The translations under genes were made by a program, and so were the position numbers. DNA of 64,000 nt. Origin: Brevibacillus porteri. Its GTDB lineage: Bacteria; Bacillota; Bacilli; Brevibacillales; Brevibacillaceae. Location: NCBI RefSeq assembly GCF_003013475.1, contig NZ_PXZO01000042.1, positions 1 through 64,000 of the forward strand. The letters are read 5' to 3'. The notes under the pieces were generated by a model that saw nothing but the letters and a program-made list of their open reading frames with translations, made no database searches and was not told the origin of the DNA. Positions within the stretch are counted from its first letter, which is position 1. Every line of letters begins with the position of its first letter. Below are positions 8,641-17,540 of the stretch, piece by piece.

Positions 8641-9207
8641 CTAAACAGTCATATGGTTCCACATCTCCGACTTACTCAACGAAACAGCATCTGCTCCACC
8701 CTTCAACGCTTCGTTGACCTGCTCCATATTCCAAATCAACCCGCCCAAAATAATCGGCTGCGGCAAATGCTCCTTTATATACGAAATAATAGACGGCGCT
8801 ATCCCCGGCATGATTTCAATCGCATCCGGCTGGTTTTCCAAGACGTTTTTGATGGTCGTCGAAAGAGAGGTCGAATCGATCAAAAAGACTCGCTGGATCG
8901 TCAGCATCCCTTCCTTTTTGGCCGCGCGAATCATCGGTCCTTTGGTAGTGACAATGCCCGTTGGTTGGATATAGGTGGACAAGAAACGAAAAGCCTCTTT
9001 GTCATTGGACAAGCCATTCATGAGGTCTGTGTGCAAAAAAATCGGCTTGCTCGACTGACGGATGGTTTCGGCTTCCTCCATCAGCTTGGTCAGCTTTCCG
9101 TACATCAAAAGGATCGCGCAAGCTCGGGACGCCATCGCCTCTCCCAAGCGATCCTGTTCGGTTGCCGCAATAACCGGATTCGTTTTCAAAATCGTTTTCA
9201 TGTCCAT
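8641..9207 (-). CDS. glpP: glycerol-3-phosphate-responsive antiterminator GlpP
   Basis: The 188-residue protein matches the GlpP family along its length: the TIM-barrel-like segments ILLMYGKL, IFLHTDLMNGLSNDKEA, GIVTTKGPMIRAAKKEGML, AIEIMPGI and ILGGLIW are all present. In B. subtilis GlpP binds glycerol-3-phosphate and then leader RNA of glp genes, preventing termination. Here it is the last gene of an operon importing glycerol-phosphate compounds, one nucleotide after the preceding gene. The long hairpin in that operon's own leader (17205-17286) is a natural candidate target. Confidence 0.92.
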   Translation of the reverse strand: MDMKTILKTNPVIAATEQDRLGEAMASRACAILLMYGKLTKLMEEAETIRQSSKPIFLHTDLMNGLSNDKEAFRFLSTYIQPTGIVTTKGPMIRAAKKEGMLTIQRVFLIDSTSLSTTIKNVLENQPDAIEIMPGIAPSIISYIKEHLPQPIILGGLIWNMEQVNEALKGGADAVSLSKSEMWNHMTV

Positions 9208-9208
9208 G

Positions 9209-10033
9209 TTATTTGCCTCCTTCCCTCAGTAGCCGTTCCACACTAACCTCAGCGCAGCCAAGCTGCTTTGTCTCTACAACCCAATGACCCGCGAATCCGT
9301 TGTCTTTCAAAAGTGACAGGATAGATTCGAAAGGGATCGTTCCATCGCCTATCGCCAGATGATCGTCGAGCTTGCCAAAGTTATCACTCAGGTGAAGAGC
9401 GGACAAATGAGGGAGCACCTCCTGCAATGCATCGATTGCATATCCCGGACGAATCAAATGGGCATGACCTACGTCGTACACGATCCCTACGCGAGAGGAC
9501 TTTACGTAACGGCATATACGCACGAGATCCTCGACGTTCCACCCCAGCACTTTTGGATAAGGGGGAACATTCTCGACCGTCAGTATGGTTCTACTCTCTG
9601 CGGACAGCTCGGTGGTCAACACGTGGAGTGCCTGACTCACATTTTCCACACCTCTGGCACGCTCTGTGTCCGCGAGTCGGTCTTCTACTTCCCCCGCATG
9701 CATCACAACATGGGTGCAGTCGAGAAAGCTAGCAATCTCCAGGCAGCGCTTCATCGTGTCCATTGTTTGCTCCCGAGTTGGTCCTGAGTCAGCCGCCAGA
9801 TTGCAGCCGCTGATTGGCGCATGAATGGACCAGGCAATCCCTCTCTCGTTTCCCTGCTGCTTCAACTCTTTCAGCTGTTCCCAGGACCAGTCCAATAGGT
9901 CGGCATGATTCTCTTCACACATAATCTCGATGCCCTTCCAATCATGGTGCAAAAGCTGAACAATAGCTTCACGTAAGGACAGATCAAATAACGCATAGGT
10001 GGATACGGCAAACGAGCTTTTGTCTCTCATCAT
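9209..10033 (-). CDS. sugar-phosphate isomerase/epimerase-like TIM-barrel protein
   Basis: This 274-residue protein has the xylose-isomerase-like/AP-endonuclease-2 fold. Metal-ligand-like motifs include MHAGEVED, TVENVPPYP (Glu), YDVGHAHL (Asp/His), HLSDNFGK (His/Asp) and a final VVETKQ (Glu). The enzyme probably uses a divalent metal to isomerise or epimerise a sugar or sugar acid. It sits between the permease gene and glpP in the glycerophosphodiester operon, so it may handle the head group released from an imported or hydrolysed diester; the substrate is not known. Confidence 0.75.
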   Translation of the reverse strand: MMRDKSSFAVSTYALFDLSLREAIVQLLHHDWKGIEIMCEENHADLLDWSWEQLKELKQQGNERGIAWSIHAPISGCNLAADSGPTREQTMDTMKRCLEIASFLDCTHVVMHAGEVEDRLADTERARGVENVSQALHVLTTELSAESRTILTVENVPPYPKVLGWNVEDLVRICRYVKSSRVGIVYDVGHAHLIRPGYAIDALQEVLPHLSALHLSDNFGKLDDHLAIGDGTIPFESILSLLKDNGFAGHWVVETKQLGCAEVSVERLLREGGK

Positions 10034-10048
10034 TCATGACCCTCCCTC

Positions 10049-10852
10049 TTATTTCACGCCGGAGTGGATGAAGCTGTTGATAAACTGCCGCTGGAACAGC
10101 AAAAATGCCAGCAACAACGGAAAAATTACCATGACAGTCGCTGCACTTACCTCGGCCCACTGCGCCCCTGTCTCAAACGATTGGGCAAAAATCGCCAGAC
10201 CGACCGTCAACGGGCGATTTTCCACGGAATTCGTAATAATCAGCGGCCACATGAAGTTGTTCCAATGGTAGCTGACCGAGACCAAGCCAAACGCAATGTA
10301 GGTCGGCTTTGCTAACGGAACGTACACCCGCCACAAAATCTGGAACCAGGAGCAGCCCTCCATCCGTGCCGCCTCCTCCAGCTCGTGCGGGATTGTCTTG
10401 AAGGTTTGTCTCAACAGAAAAACCCCGAAGGCAGAAGCGAAGTACGGCAGCATAATGCCGATTTTGGTATCCAGCAAAGACAAGTCACGCAGGACATTAT
10501 AGTTGGGGAAAATCAAGATATCTGCCGGGACCATGAGCTGGACCAGGAACAGGACAAACAGCACATCCTTTCCCCAAAATTGCAGCTTCGCAAAGGCATA
10601 GGCCGCCAGTGTAGCTGTGATCATTTGTGCCACCAAAATACCCGTCACGATCAAAAAGGTATTGATGTAGTACTGGTCAAAGGGCGCTGCATCCCACACC
10701 TTCGCAAAGTTATCGAGTGTAAAATCTGCACGGAGCGACCACGAAGTCGCCAGCTCCCTCGGGCGAAAGGAAGTCCAGACCGCCCAGAGCAAAGGAAACA
10801 ACCAGAGAACGGCCAAGCCGTACATTCCAACTGTTGTGATTTTGCGAAGCAT
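10049..10852 (-). CDS. ugpE: ABC transporter permease, UgpE-like
   Basis: A six-helix carbohydrate ABC permease of about 267 residues. The EAA loop (HELEEAARMEGCSWFQILWRVYVPLAKP) contacts the ATPase. I place the start at the ATG at 10852, where AAGGGGGG lies 7 nt upstream; a longer frame overlaps the end of the previous gene. With its partner permease it forms the transmembrane channel of the importer. Assignment to glycerol-phosphate rather than sugar is from operon context. Confidence 0.85.
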   Translation of the reverse strand: MLRKITTVGMYGLAVLWLFPLLWAVWTSFRPRELATSWSLRADFTLDNFAKVWDAAPFDQYYINTFLIVTGILVAQMITATLAAYAFAKLQFWGKDVLFVLFLVQLMVPADILIFPNYNVLRDLSLLDTKIGIMLPYFASAFGVFLLRQTFKTIPHELEEAARMEGCSWFQILWRVYVPLAKPTYIAFGLVSVSYHWNNFMWPLIITNSVENRPLTVGLAIFAQSFETGAQWAEVSAATVMVIFPLLLAFLLFQRQFINSFIHSGVK

Positions 10853-10865
10853 CTGCCATCCCCCC

Positions 10866-11753
10866 TTAGTTGTAATGAATCTTTTTATCCATACCAAAAA
10901 ACTGAAAAGCAGCGACTAACAGCAGCAGCACGACCATGACAATCGTCAATGCCGAAGCCATTCCTTGATCCCAGAAAGAAAACGCCGTCTCGTATATGTA
11001 GTACAGCAAGAGATTGCTGGCATTATCCGGCCCGCCTTTGGTCATGATCACCAAATGGTCTACCAGCTTGAAAGAGTTAGTGAAGGCGATAATACTGACA
11101 AACATTGTCGTTGGCATAAGCAGTGGAAAGGTGATGCGGCGAAAAACCGTCCACGACGATGCCCCTTCCATGGAGGCGGATTCGTATAGCTCCTGTGAAA
11201 TGTTTTGCAGCCCCGCCAAATAAAAGATCATGAAATAGCCCGCTTCCTTCCAAATGACCATGAAGATCATCGCCCACATCACATTTTTCTGATCGCCGAG
11301 CCAGTTCATGTCGCCTTTTCCGAACCACTCCATCACATGACTAAGCGCTCCGTACTCCGGTGTGTAAATAAACAGCCAGATGTTCGCCACTGCAATCATC
11401 GGAACAACTGTCGGGTAAAAATAAGCCGTGCGGATAAAGCTCTTCCCTCGTATTGCCTTGTTGGCGAACAGAGCCATAGCTAGCGCGAGAGCCACACTCG
11501 TCGGCACCGTTCCGATGGCAAACCAGATATTATTGGTCAGCACCTTCCAAAACACTTCATCTTCCACCATTTGTTTATAATTATCTATCCCGTTAAAAAA
11601 CGGCTCTGGAGAACCCAGATCCGCTTGATGAAAACTGAGTATGAACGTTTGTATAACTGGATAGAAGGTAAACAGTAGCAGGAAGATGAGGGAGGGAAGG
11701 AGCAAGAGCCAGGCGTACATGTTCACTTTCCATTTTGCGCGTAGTTCCCCCAT
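10866..11753 (-). CDS. ugpA: ABC transporter permease, UgpA-like
   Basis: A 295-residue six-helix permease of the MalF/UgpA group. The first helix is LLLPSLIFLLLFTFYPVIQ, and the EAA loop ISQELYESASMEGASSWTVF lies near residue 190. It pairs with the next gene (UgpE-like) 13 nt downstream. Located directly after the binding-protein gene, it fits the order ATPase, binding protein, permease, permease. Confidence 0.87.
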   Translation of the reverse strand: MGELRAKWKVNMYAWLLLLPSLIFLLLFTFYPVIQTFILSFHQADLGSPEPFFNGIDNYKQMVEDEVFWKVLTNNIWFAIGTVPTSVALALAMALFANKAIRGKSFIRTAYFYPTVVPMIAVANIWLFIYTPEYGALSHVMEWFGKGDMNWLGDQKNVMWAMIFMVIWKEAGYFMIFYLAGLQNISQELYESASMEGASSWTVFRRITFPLLMPTTMFVSIIAFTNSFKLVDHLVIMTKGGPDNASNLLLYYIYETAFSFWDQGMASALTIVMVVLLLLVAAFQFFGMDKKIHYN

Positions 11754-11780
11754 TGTCGCTCCCCCATTGCCTTGCTTGAT

Positions 11781-13097
11781 TTATTTGTTGAACGGCGCCA
11801 GCATCTTGTCCGCTTCTTCCTGCGCTTTTTTCAATGCTTCCGCAGGCTCGGATTGACCAGTGATCACAGATTGCAGCGTGTCGTTCAAGAGCTTTGTCAC
11901 TTTGCCGTTATTGTGCGTAGACAGCTCAGCATGTCCGTATTCCAGCTGGTCGCGAGCCACTGCTGCCGCCGGGAAGTCCTTGACGTACTGCTTCATACTC
12001 TCTTCTGCGTAAGCAGATTTGCGTGTAGCAACATAACCCGTATCGACGCTCCACTGAGCAGCACGCTTAGGCTCGGTCATAAAGCGAATGAACTTCCATG
12101 CCGCTTCCTGTTTCTTTGCATCCGTTCCCTTGAACATGTAGAAGTTGCCGCCCCCTGTCGGGCTGCCGTAGTTCTTTTTCGCTGGCAAAAATGCTACGCC
12201 AAAATCAAACTTCGCGCTTTTCTTCACGTTCGTCAGGTTCCCTGTCGTATGGAACATCATCGCCGTTTTGCCTTCCAAGAAATCAGAAGGTACAGTCGCC
12301 CACTCGTTGACACCTTCAGGCATCACTTGATGCTTTTTGGATAAATCTACCCAAAATTGCAGGGCTTCTACATTTTCTGGCGTATCAAAAAACACTTTTT
12401 TCCCATCTTCGGACATCAAGTTCTTGCCGTTTTGCAGGGCCAGCGCTTGGAACATCCAATACGTAAAGCTCGAGGAAGGAATCTCGACGCCGTAGCGTCC
12501 GTCCTTTTTCAATTTGGCAGCGTACTGAACCAGCTCGTCCCAGGATGTCGGCGGTTTTTCTGGATCAAGTCCGACTTCCTTGAACGCGTCCTTGTTGTAA
12601 TAGAGCACGATGGTGCTGCGTTGGAATGGAATGCTGTATGTCTTGCCGTCTACTTGGGAATTCGCCAAGAAGCCCGGGAAGAAATCATTTACGTATTCGC
12701 TGCCGCCATCCTTGGCAATGAAGTCGTCCAACGGCAGGATTGCATCCATGTCCATCATCGTATGCAGCTCCGTTGAGAGCATCACCGCTACGTCTGGAGG
12801 AGTCTTGCCCTGTACAGCTGCCTGTACCTTTGTCGTCGTATCTTGATAGCTGCCCGTATAGACTGGCTTGACTGTGATATCTGGATTTTCTTTGTTAAAC
12901 TCCTCTGCCATACCGTCCACGATCTTGGTCAAAGGACCGCCAACCGCAACCGGATAATAGAAGGACAGCTCTGTTTTGCCTGACGAATTGGCTCCTTGCG
13001 CCGCATTGGTTGTGGACGAAGAATTGCCACTGGAGCAACCCGTGATCAGACTCATACTCATGACGACCGCAAACAAGCTTTTGACGACTTTACGCAT
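11781..13097 (-). CDS. ugpB: ABC transporter substrate-binding lipoprotein, UgpB-like
   Basis: A 438-residue family 1 solute-binding protein with the lipobox ITGC near residue 21. Ugp/Mal-type signatures include ELSFYYP near the mature start, FNKENPDITVKP, and a C-terminal WKFIRFMTEPKRAAQWSVDTGYVATR. It would be tethered to the outer face of the membrane. The adjoining secreted GDPD and GlpP genes suggest it binds glycerol-3-phosphate or glycerophosphodiesters, as UgpB does in E. coli. A sugar ligand cannot be excluded from sequence alone. Confidence 0.85.
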   Translation of the reverse strand: MRKVVKSLFAVVMSMSLITGCSSGNSSSTTNAAQGANSSGKTELSFYYPVAVGGPLTKIVDGMAEEFNKENPDITVKPVYTGSYQDTTTKVQAAVQGKTPPDVAVMLSTELHTMMDMDAILPLDDFIAKDGGSEYVNDFFPGFLANSQVDGKTYSIPFQRSTIVLYYNKDAFKEVGLDPEKPPTSWDELVQYAAKLKKDGRYGVEIPSSSFTYWMFQALALQNGKNLMSEDGKKVFFDTPENVEALQFWVDLSKKHQVMPEGVNEWATVPSDFLEGKTAMMFHTTGNLTNVKKSAKFDFGVAFLPAKKNYGSPTGGGNFYMFKGTDAKKQEAAWKFIRFMTEPKRAAQWSVDTGYVATRKSAYAEESMKQYVKDFPAAAVARDQLEYGHAELSTHNNGKVTKLLNDTLQSVITGQSEPAEALKKAQEEADKMLAPFNK

Positions 13098-13122
13098 CGC
13101 AATACCTCTCCCTTTTCTTTTC

Positions 13123-14220
13123 TTAATTGGTCGTAACCGCTAGATTTTTTCCGGTTTCTCCATCAAACACGTTCAGCTGAGCTGGATCAAAACGAACATG
13201 CATGGTTTCGCCTCTTTTACAGTGCCATTGCCCGTTCCATTTGGCCTTCCACAGCTTGTCTCCCACGGTGAATTCCACAATGGTCTCAGAACCGAGAATC
13301 TCTACTCCCTGCACGGTGACAGGAAGCTGGCAGGAAGCATCCATAGATTGCCCTTCAAGGGCGGGCTGCAGTGACTCTGGACGCAGACCAAGAACGACCG
13401 GGGTCTGGTCCTTGATACCGTGAAACATAGGAAGCGGCAAAAAGCGCTGGCCTGCTAGCTCAATTCCTGCTTGATCTGCCAGCCAAATGGCAGGTACCGT
13501 ATTCATCGGGGGTGCCCCCGTAAACTCCGCCACGAACAAATTCGCTGGATGGTTGTAGACGTCGAGCGGTTTTCCGACTTGCTGAACCTCGCCGTCACGC
13601 AGGACCATCATGCGGTCTGCCATCGTCATCGCTTCCACCTGATCGTGCGTAACGTAAATCATCGTGATGCCCAGCTCTTGCTGCAAGCGACGGATTTCCG
13701 TGCGCATGTGTCCGCGCAGTTTGGCATCCAGATTGGACAACGGCTCGTCCATCAGGCAGATAGGGTGCTGACTGACGATGGCCCGTCCGAGTGCTACGCG
13801 TTGTCTTTGTCCCCCGGATAATTCCTTTGGCTTGCGCTGCAAAAGATGCGCGATGCCCAACATCTCCGCTACACGCTCTAACCGCTTGCCCTGCTCCGCT
13901 TTGTCTACTTTTCGAACCTGTAAACCAAACAAAATATTATCTTTTACCGTCAAATGCGGATAAAGTGCGTAATTTTGAAAGACCATGGAGATGTTTCGCC
14001 CGCTCGGAGGGACTTGATTCATCGGCTTGCCGCCAATCAACAACTCTCCCGTGCTGATCTCCTCCAGCCCGGCAATCATGCGCAATGTGGTTGATTTCCC
14101 ACAACCAGAAGGCCCTACCAGTACGAAAAATTCTCCTGGCAGAATACGAGTGCTCACTTCATTGACTACCTTCTGACTCCCATACATCTTGGAAATGCGC
14201 CGCAATTCCACTTCAGCCAC
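13123..14220 (-). CDS. ugpC: ABC transporter ATPase, UgpC/MsmX type
   Basis: A 365-residue ATPase with Walker A GPSGCGKST, Q-loop FQNYALYPH, signature LSGGQRQRVALGRAI, Walker B CLMDEPLSNLDAKLR and switch-His VTHDQVEA. A C-terminal OB-type regulatory domain (about 240-365) is typical of MalK/UgpC. It powers the importer encoded by the next three genes, and is separated by 25 nt from the binding-protein gene. Confidence 0.9.
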   Translation of the reverse strand: MAEVELRRISKMYGSQKVVNEVSTRILPGEFFVLVGPSGCGKSTTLRMIAGLEEISTGELLIGGKPMNQVPPSGRNISMVFQNYALYPHLTVKDNILFGLQVRKVDKAEQGKRLERVAEMLGIAHLLQRKPKELSGGQRQRVALGRAIVSQHPICLMDEPLSNLDAKLRGHMRTEIRRLQQELGITMIYVTHDQVEAMTMADRMMVLRDGEVQQVGKPLDVYNHPANLFVAEFTGAPPMNTVPAIWLADQAGIELAGQRFLPLPMFHGIKDQTPVVLGLRPESLQPALEGQSMDASCQLPVTVQGVEILGSETIVEFTVGDKLWKAKWNGQWHCKRGETMHVRFDPAQLNVFDGETGKNLAVTTN

Positions 14221-14281
14221 GACTTTCCCCCCTGAACCTCTCGCTGTTTTTTACGTATCACTCGACTATAACAATTGCTTA

Positions 14282-16360
14282 CTAAGGTAATATTTGGGTA
14301 TTGTAAAGTTTTTGCGCATAATCCGTAATAATTCCCCCGACTCCCGCCTCGGTTGCCCGCTTCATATCTGCTTCCTCGTTAACGGTATACACGGTCAAAA
14401 TGATTCCCCGATGCTTGGCGAATCGGATCAGCTCTGGCGTGACAATCTGATAGTTGATATAGTATTGGGCATTCAATTGAACCGCATCTGTTATCTGCTT
14501 TTCGGCATACTGTTCCAGCTGTTCCTTTGGCTTGGTCCCGCTCAAGGTAAAGCCTAGTCCCAATTCCGGATTGAGCTTGGCGAAACGCTCCAATACTTCT
14601 GAGCTGAAGCTGCTGACAATCACATCTTCAACCATGTCGTGCTCCTTGATGGCCTTTGCCATTTCTTTTTCGTACCCAATCCCCTTTGCTTCCAGAATGA
14701 CCACCGCTTTGCCCTTGGCCGCTTCCAGCAATTCATCCATGGTAGGAATGACAGCATCGGTAATCTCAGGCTGGTACCAGGAAGGATTGGCTGGATCGAG
14801 CTTGTTAGCGTTCAATTCACGCAGTTCCTTCAGCGTGAAATCCTTTACCTTCCCTGTCCCGTTGGTGGTACGCTCCAGATCAAAATCGTGGATCAGGACA
14901 AGGTGGCCATCCTTTGTTTTGTGGACGTCTGTCTCGATAATCTCCACACCCAGCTCCATCGCTTCTTCAAAGGCGTACATCGTGTTTTCCGGCTTTAAGG
15001 AAGGGATACCTCGATGTGCCATGACCATTGGAGGTTGCGTGATGCTTTTCTCTGGGTATGCAGCAAGCAGCTCATGCACCTCATTTGGATCGTGTGAGAC
15101 AACCCCCGCCACACCCATCTCGATCATTTCACTCGCTTGGCTATTGTTGGCCCGATCGATTCCCCACACAGACAACCCGCGATTGCGGAAGTAGCGAATG
15201 ACATCCTCCGTCATCGCCGTTTGCGAGAGAACGATCACATTGGAACGACTGCTTCTGGCTGAGCGTACGAGCTCCTTTTGCTTCTTTTCGTTCAGCTTGC
15301 CGTCGATATACACGAGGGCACCACGGTATTCATTGTTTTTCTCCCGCATCTCTTGGACGATTTCCGGTCGGGAAGACACAATGTGCACATCAGAGAGGTC
15401 CTCTTTCTGGAGCAGGCGATCGACCTCCCCTACTAATTTCTTGTCCTCGATATGAATCACCGGGATCGCCTTGCCCTCGATCTGGTCCAGTACCTCGTCC
15501 AGCGATGTGCCGTCCTGGGTGACGACTCCGTTCTTCCCGGATTTTTTCACCGGAATAAAAATGGAAGACGCTTCGGCATCCAGAATCGTATCGATCTCGG
15601 ACTTCTTGTCGTACATGGCAATCACAGTTGGCGGAAGGACAATTCCCGTCTTAGGCTCAGGGACAATCAGCACGTCGTCTTTCAGATCAGAGACCGGAAT
15701 CTTGTCTTTTTGGGCATTCGGTCCGAACAACAACTCACCAGGGGTCGGCTTGGGTTGATCGACAAAATCTCTGGACGCATCATTCGTATCCTTTTCCGTC
15801 AGGCGTTCCATCGAGTGCCCACCAGCGACTCCCGGATGAGAGGTGACTCCCGGAACCTTCGCATCCATATAAGCCATCGAATCCACCGTATTGTACTCAG
15901 GGTCCATCAGAATGACATGGTCGCCGCCATTCGCCAAATAAATGCTGCCTGTCGCCCAATCCGTCGGCAATAGCTCAGGGACGTCCTCCATGGAGTCGAA
16001 CAATTCAAAATCAGGCGTGACGCCATGGCGTTCCACGATTCCGTCTGCATAGCGGGAAATGACAATCGTCTGGTAAGGCTCAATCATGGTGCCTTCCGGA
16101 AACGCATGCATGCCTTCGTTTCCTCCACGCTTTTCCTCGTCGCCTATCATGTATCCACTCAAATCAATCGGATCGTTGGAGATATTGGTGATTTCGATAA
16201 ACTCGCCTGTGCTTTCATCAAAAAGGGGATCATTAACAACCTCTGTGATGAGCAAGGTTTTGCTCACCGCACTTTGCGCCATCGCGGGCATACTGCCTGT
16301 CACCAGACTTGCTGCCATTAGTGACCACAACCACTTTTTGCTGCTCTTTCCCAACTCCAT
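14282..16360 (-). CDS. secreted glycerophosphodiester phosphodiesterase with lamin-tail domain and a second, degenerate GDPD-like domain
   Basis: A 692-residue secreted protein with a signal peptide ending near AMAQSA. Residues about 33-190 form a lamin tail domain (LITEVVNDPLFDESTGEFIEI; IDLSGYMIGD). Residues about 240-435 resemble a GDPD barrel (PVIHIEDKKL; VAGVVSHDPNEV) but lack the catalytic HR, E and H motifs. The final domain (about 445-690) is an intact GDPD with MAHRG, PENT, ETDV and LIHDFDLERTTNGTG, ending GIITDY. It would hydrolyse extracellular glycerophosphodiesters or teichoic-acid fragments to glycerol-3-phosphate for the adjacent importer. Normal GDPDs are 240-300 residues, so this is a three-domain form. 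Confidence 0.88.
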   Translation of the reverse strand: MELGKSSKKWLWSLMAASLVTGSMPAMAQSAVSKTLLITEVVNDPLFDESTGEFIEITNISNDPIDLSGYMIGDEEKRGGNEGMHAFPEGTMIEPYQTIVISRYADGIVERHGVTPDFELFDSMEDVPELLPTDWATGSIYLANGGDHVILMDPEYNTVDSMAYMDAKVPGVTSHPGVAGGHSMERLTEKDTNDASRDFVDQPKPTPGELLFGPNAQKDKIPVSDLKDDVLIVPEPKTGIVLPPTVIAMYDKKSEIDTILDAEASSIFIPVKKSGKNGVVTQDGTSLDEVLDQIEGKAIPVIHIEDKKLVGEVDRLLQKEDLSDVHIVSSRPEIVQEMREKNNEYRGALVYIDGKLNEKKQKELVRSARSSRSNVIVLSQTAMTEDVIRYFRNRGLSVWGIDRANNSQASEMIEMGVAGVVSHDPNEVHELLAAYPEKSITQPPMVMAHRGIPSLKPENTMYAFEEAMELGVEIIETDVHKTKDGHLVLIHDFDLERTTNGTGKVKDFTLKELRELNANKLDPANPSWYQPEITDAVIPTMDELLEAAKGKAVVILEAKGIGYEKEMAKAIKEHDMVEDVIVSSFSSEVLERFAKLNPELGLGFTLSGTKPKEQLEQYAEKQITDAVQLNAQYYINYQIVTPELIRFAKHRGIILTVYTVNEEADMKRATEAGVGGIITDYAQKLYNTQILP

Positions 16361-16381
16361 CTCCCTTGCCTCCTCGTTTTC

Positions 16382-17170
16382 CTACTCGACTTGCCCCATG
16401 GCTTCCATCGTCGGAAGGATGTAATCTGGCTGAATCTCTGTGGCTTCTAGTTCGCGACTGGTCGTCACACCTGTCATAACGAGCGCTGTTTTCATACCGC
16501 TGTTTTTCCCGAGTAAAATGTCTGTTTCCAAACGGTCGCCCACCATGACGCATCTTTCTGGCTGCACTTGAAGCTGTTGAAAAACCTGCTCGGCGTAGTA
16601 CCGGGACGGCTTTCCAGTCATCGCCCAGACAGAGGCTCCACCTGCCGTTTCAATCGCTCTCGCCAACGGCCATGTATCAGGAATGGCACCCCCTGGAACC
16701 GGACATAACGGATCGGGGTTCGCTACGATCAGGTGGGCTCCATTTCGCACAGCGTCAGCAGCTTGTTGCAGCTTTTCATACGTAAATGCACGGTCCATTC
16801 CGACCAATACATGCGTAGCTTCCTCCGCATCTTGCACCTGCTTTATATGAAAGCTCGCAATCTCTTCCTCCAAGGCAGGCTCCCCAACGATCAGGACACG
16901 CGCTTGCTCCGCATTTTCTTGAAGATACAATCCCGCCGCATAGGCAGCCGTCATGATTTCTTCCCGCCGGGCAACCAATCCGAGCTTCTGGAGGCGAGTC
17001 TGACAAGCTGTTCTTGTCTGTACCGTCGTATTGGTCAAAAACATGATTTTTTTCTGCTTCTCCCGCAGCGCGGCAAGTGTCTTTTCCACCCCAGGAAGCA
17101 ATTCATTCCCGAGAAAAATCGTTCCATCCAAATCAAAAAAATACGCATCGTACCTATCTGTATCTAGCAA
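16382..17170 (-). CDS. HAD-IIA phosphatase, NagD/AraL-like
   Basis: A 262-residue HAD hydrolase: motif I FFDLDGTI, motif II MFLTNTTV, the IIA cap region in the middle (TAAYAAGLYL, VGMDRAFTY), a Lys in TGKPSRYY and motif IV MVGDRLETDI. Related Bacillus enzymes dephosphorylate glycerol-phosphate, p-nitrophenyl phosphate or sugar phosphates. As the first gene of a glycerophosphodiester operon it may release glycerol or Pi from imported glycerol-3-phosphate. The start is a TTG at 17170 with AAAGGAG 12 nt upstream; spacing is long, so the start is less certain. Confidence 0.82.
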   Translation of the reverse strand: MLDTDRYDAYFFDLDGTIFLGNELLPGVEKTLAALREKQKKIMFLTNTTVQTRTACQTRLQKLGLVARREEIMTAAYAAGLYLQENAEQARVLIVGEPALEEEIASFHIKQVQDAEEATHVLVGMDRAFTYEKLQQAADAVRNGAHLIVANPDPLCPVPGGAIPDTWPLARAIETAGGASVWAMTGKPSRYYAEQVFQQLQVQPERCVMVGDRLETDILLGKNSGMKTALVMTGVTTSRELEATEIQPDYILPTMEAMGQVE

Positions 17171-17204
17171 ATCCTCTGCTCGCTCCTTTCATTCGAAAAC
17201 ACAA

Positions 17205-17286
17205 AAAGCCCTCATACACGGCAATAGCACAAAGAAACAAACCGAACGAACGGTCTTTTTCGAATCTATTGCTGTATGAGGGCTTT
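17205..17286 (-). promoter_or_regulatory. long leader hairpin/terminator, candidate GlpP antitermination site
   Basis: Read on the minus strand, AAAGCCCTCATACAGCAATAG pairs with CTATTGCCGTGTATGAGGGCTTTT across a 38-nt loop with only a 2-nt bulge, and ends in TTTTTGTGTTTT. It lies between the predicted promoter and the first gene of the operon that ends in glpP. The arrangement matches the leader terminator that GlpP overrides upstream of glpD in B. subtilis. The structure is seen directly; the GlpP link is inference. Confidence 0.7.
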
Positions 17287-17336
17287 CTCCACGTCTCGAC
17301 CCACTTACAGACGTTATTTATTTGGTTGATAGCTCG

Positions 17337-17368
17337 ATCATAACAAGTCTTTGTTAAGGGATTGTTGA
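17337..17368 (-). promoter_or_regulatory. candidate PhoP-boxed promoter of the glycerophosphodiester operon
   Basis: On the minus strand TCAACA, 5 nt, TTAACA form two PhoP-type direct repeats with 11-bp periodicity. These are followed by TTGTTA and a TATGAT -10. PhoP boxes at about -25 to -55 replacing a good -35 are typical of Bacillus phosphate-starvation promoters. The predicted start lies some 160 nt before the first gene, leaving room for the leader hairpin. Confidence 0.5.
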
Positions 17369-17469
17369 GCTACTTTTGGTTTTATGTGAACAACGCCAAA
17401 ACTAACCAGTGATCGTTAGCCAAAAAAAGATTGCAAACTGTCTAAGAAAGAGTAAAATTCTTTGTGGAT

Positions 17470-17488
17470 GATAATGATATTCATTATC
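17470..17488. promoter_or_regulatory. Fur box of the efe operon
   Basis: gataatgatattcattatc matches the classic 19-bp Fur consensus at 18 of 19 positions. It lies 52 nt upstream of the efeO start and just before two overlapping TATAAT-like -10 elements at 17493 and 17501. Confidence 0.9.
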
Positions 17489-17540
17489 GACATATAATCA
17501 TATAATTATGCACTCATATTAGATGAAGGGATGTCTTTTC

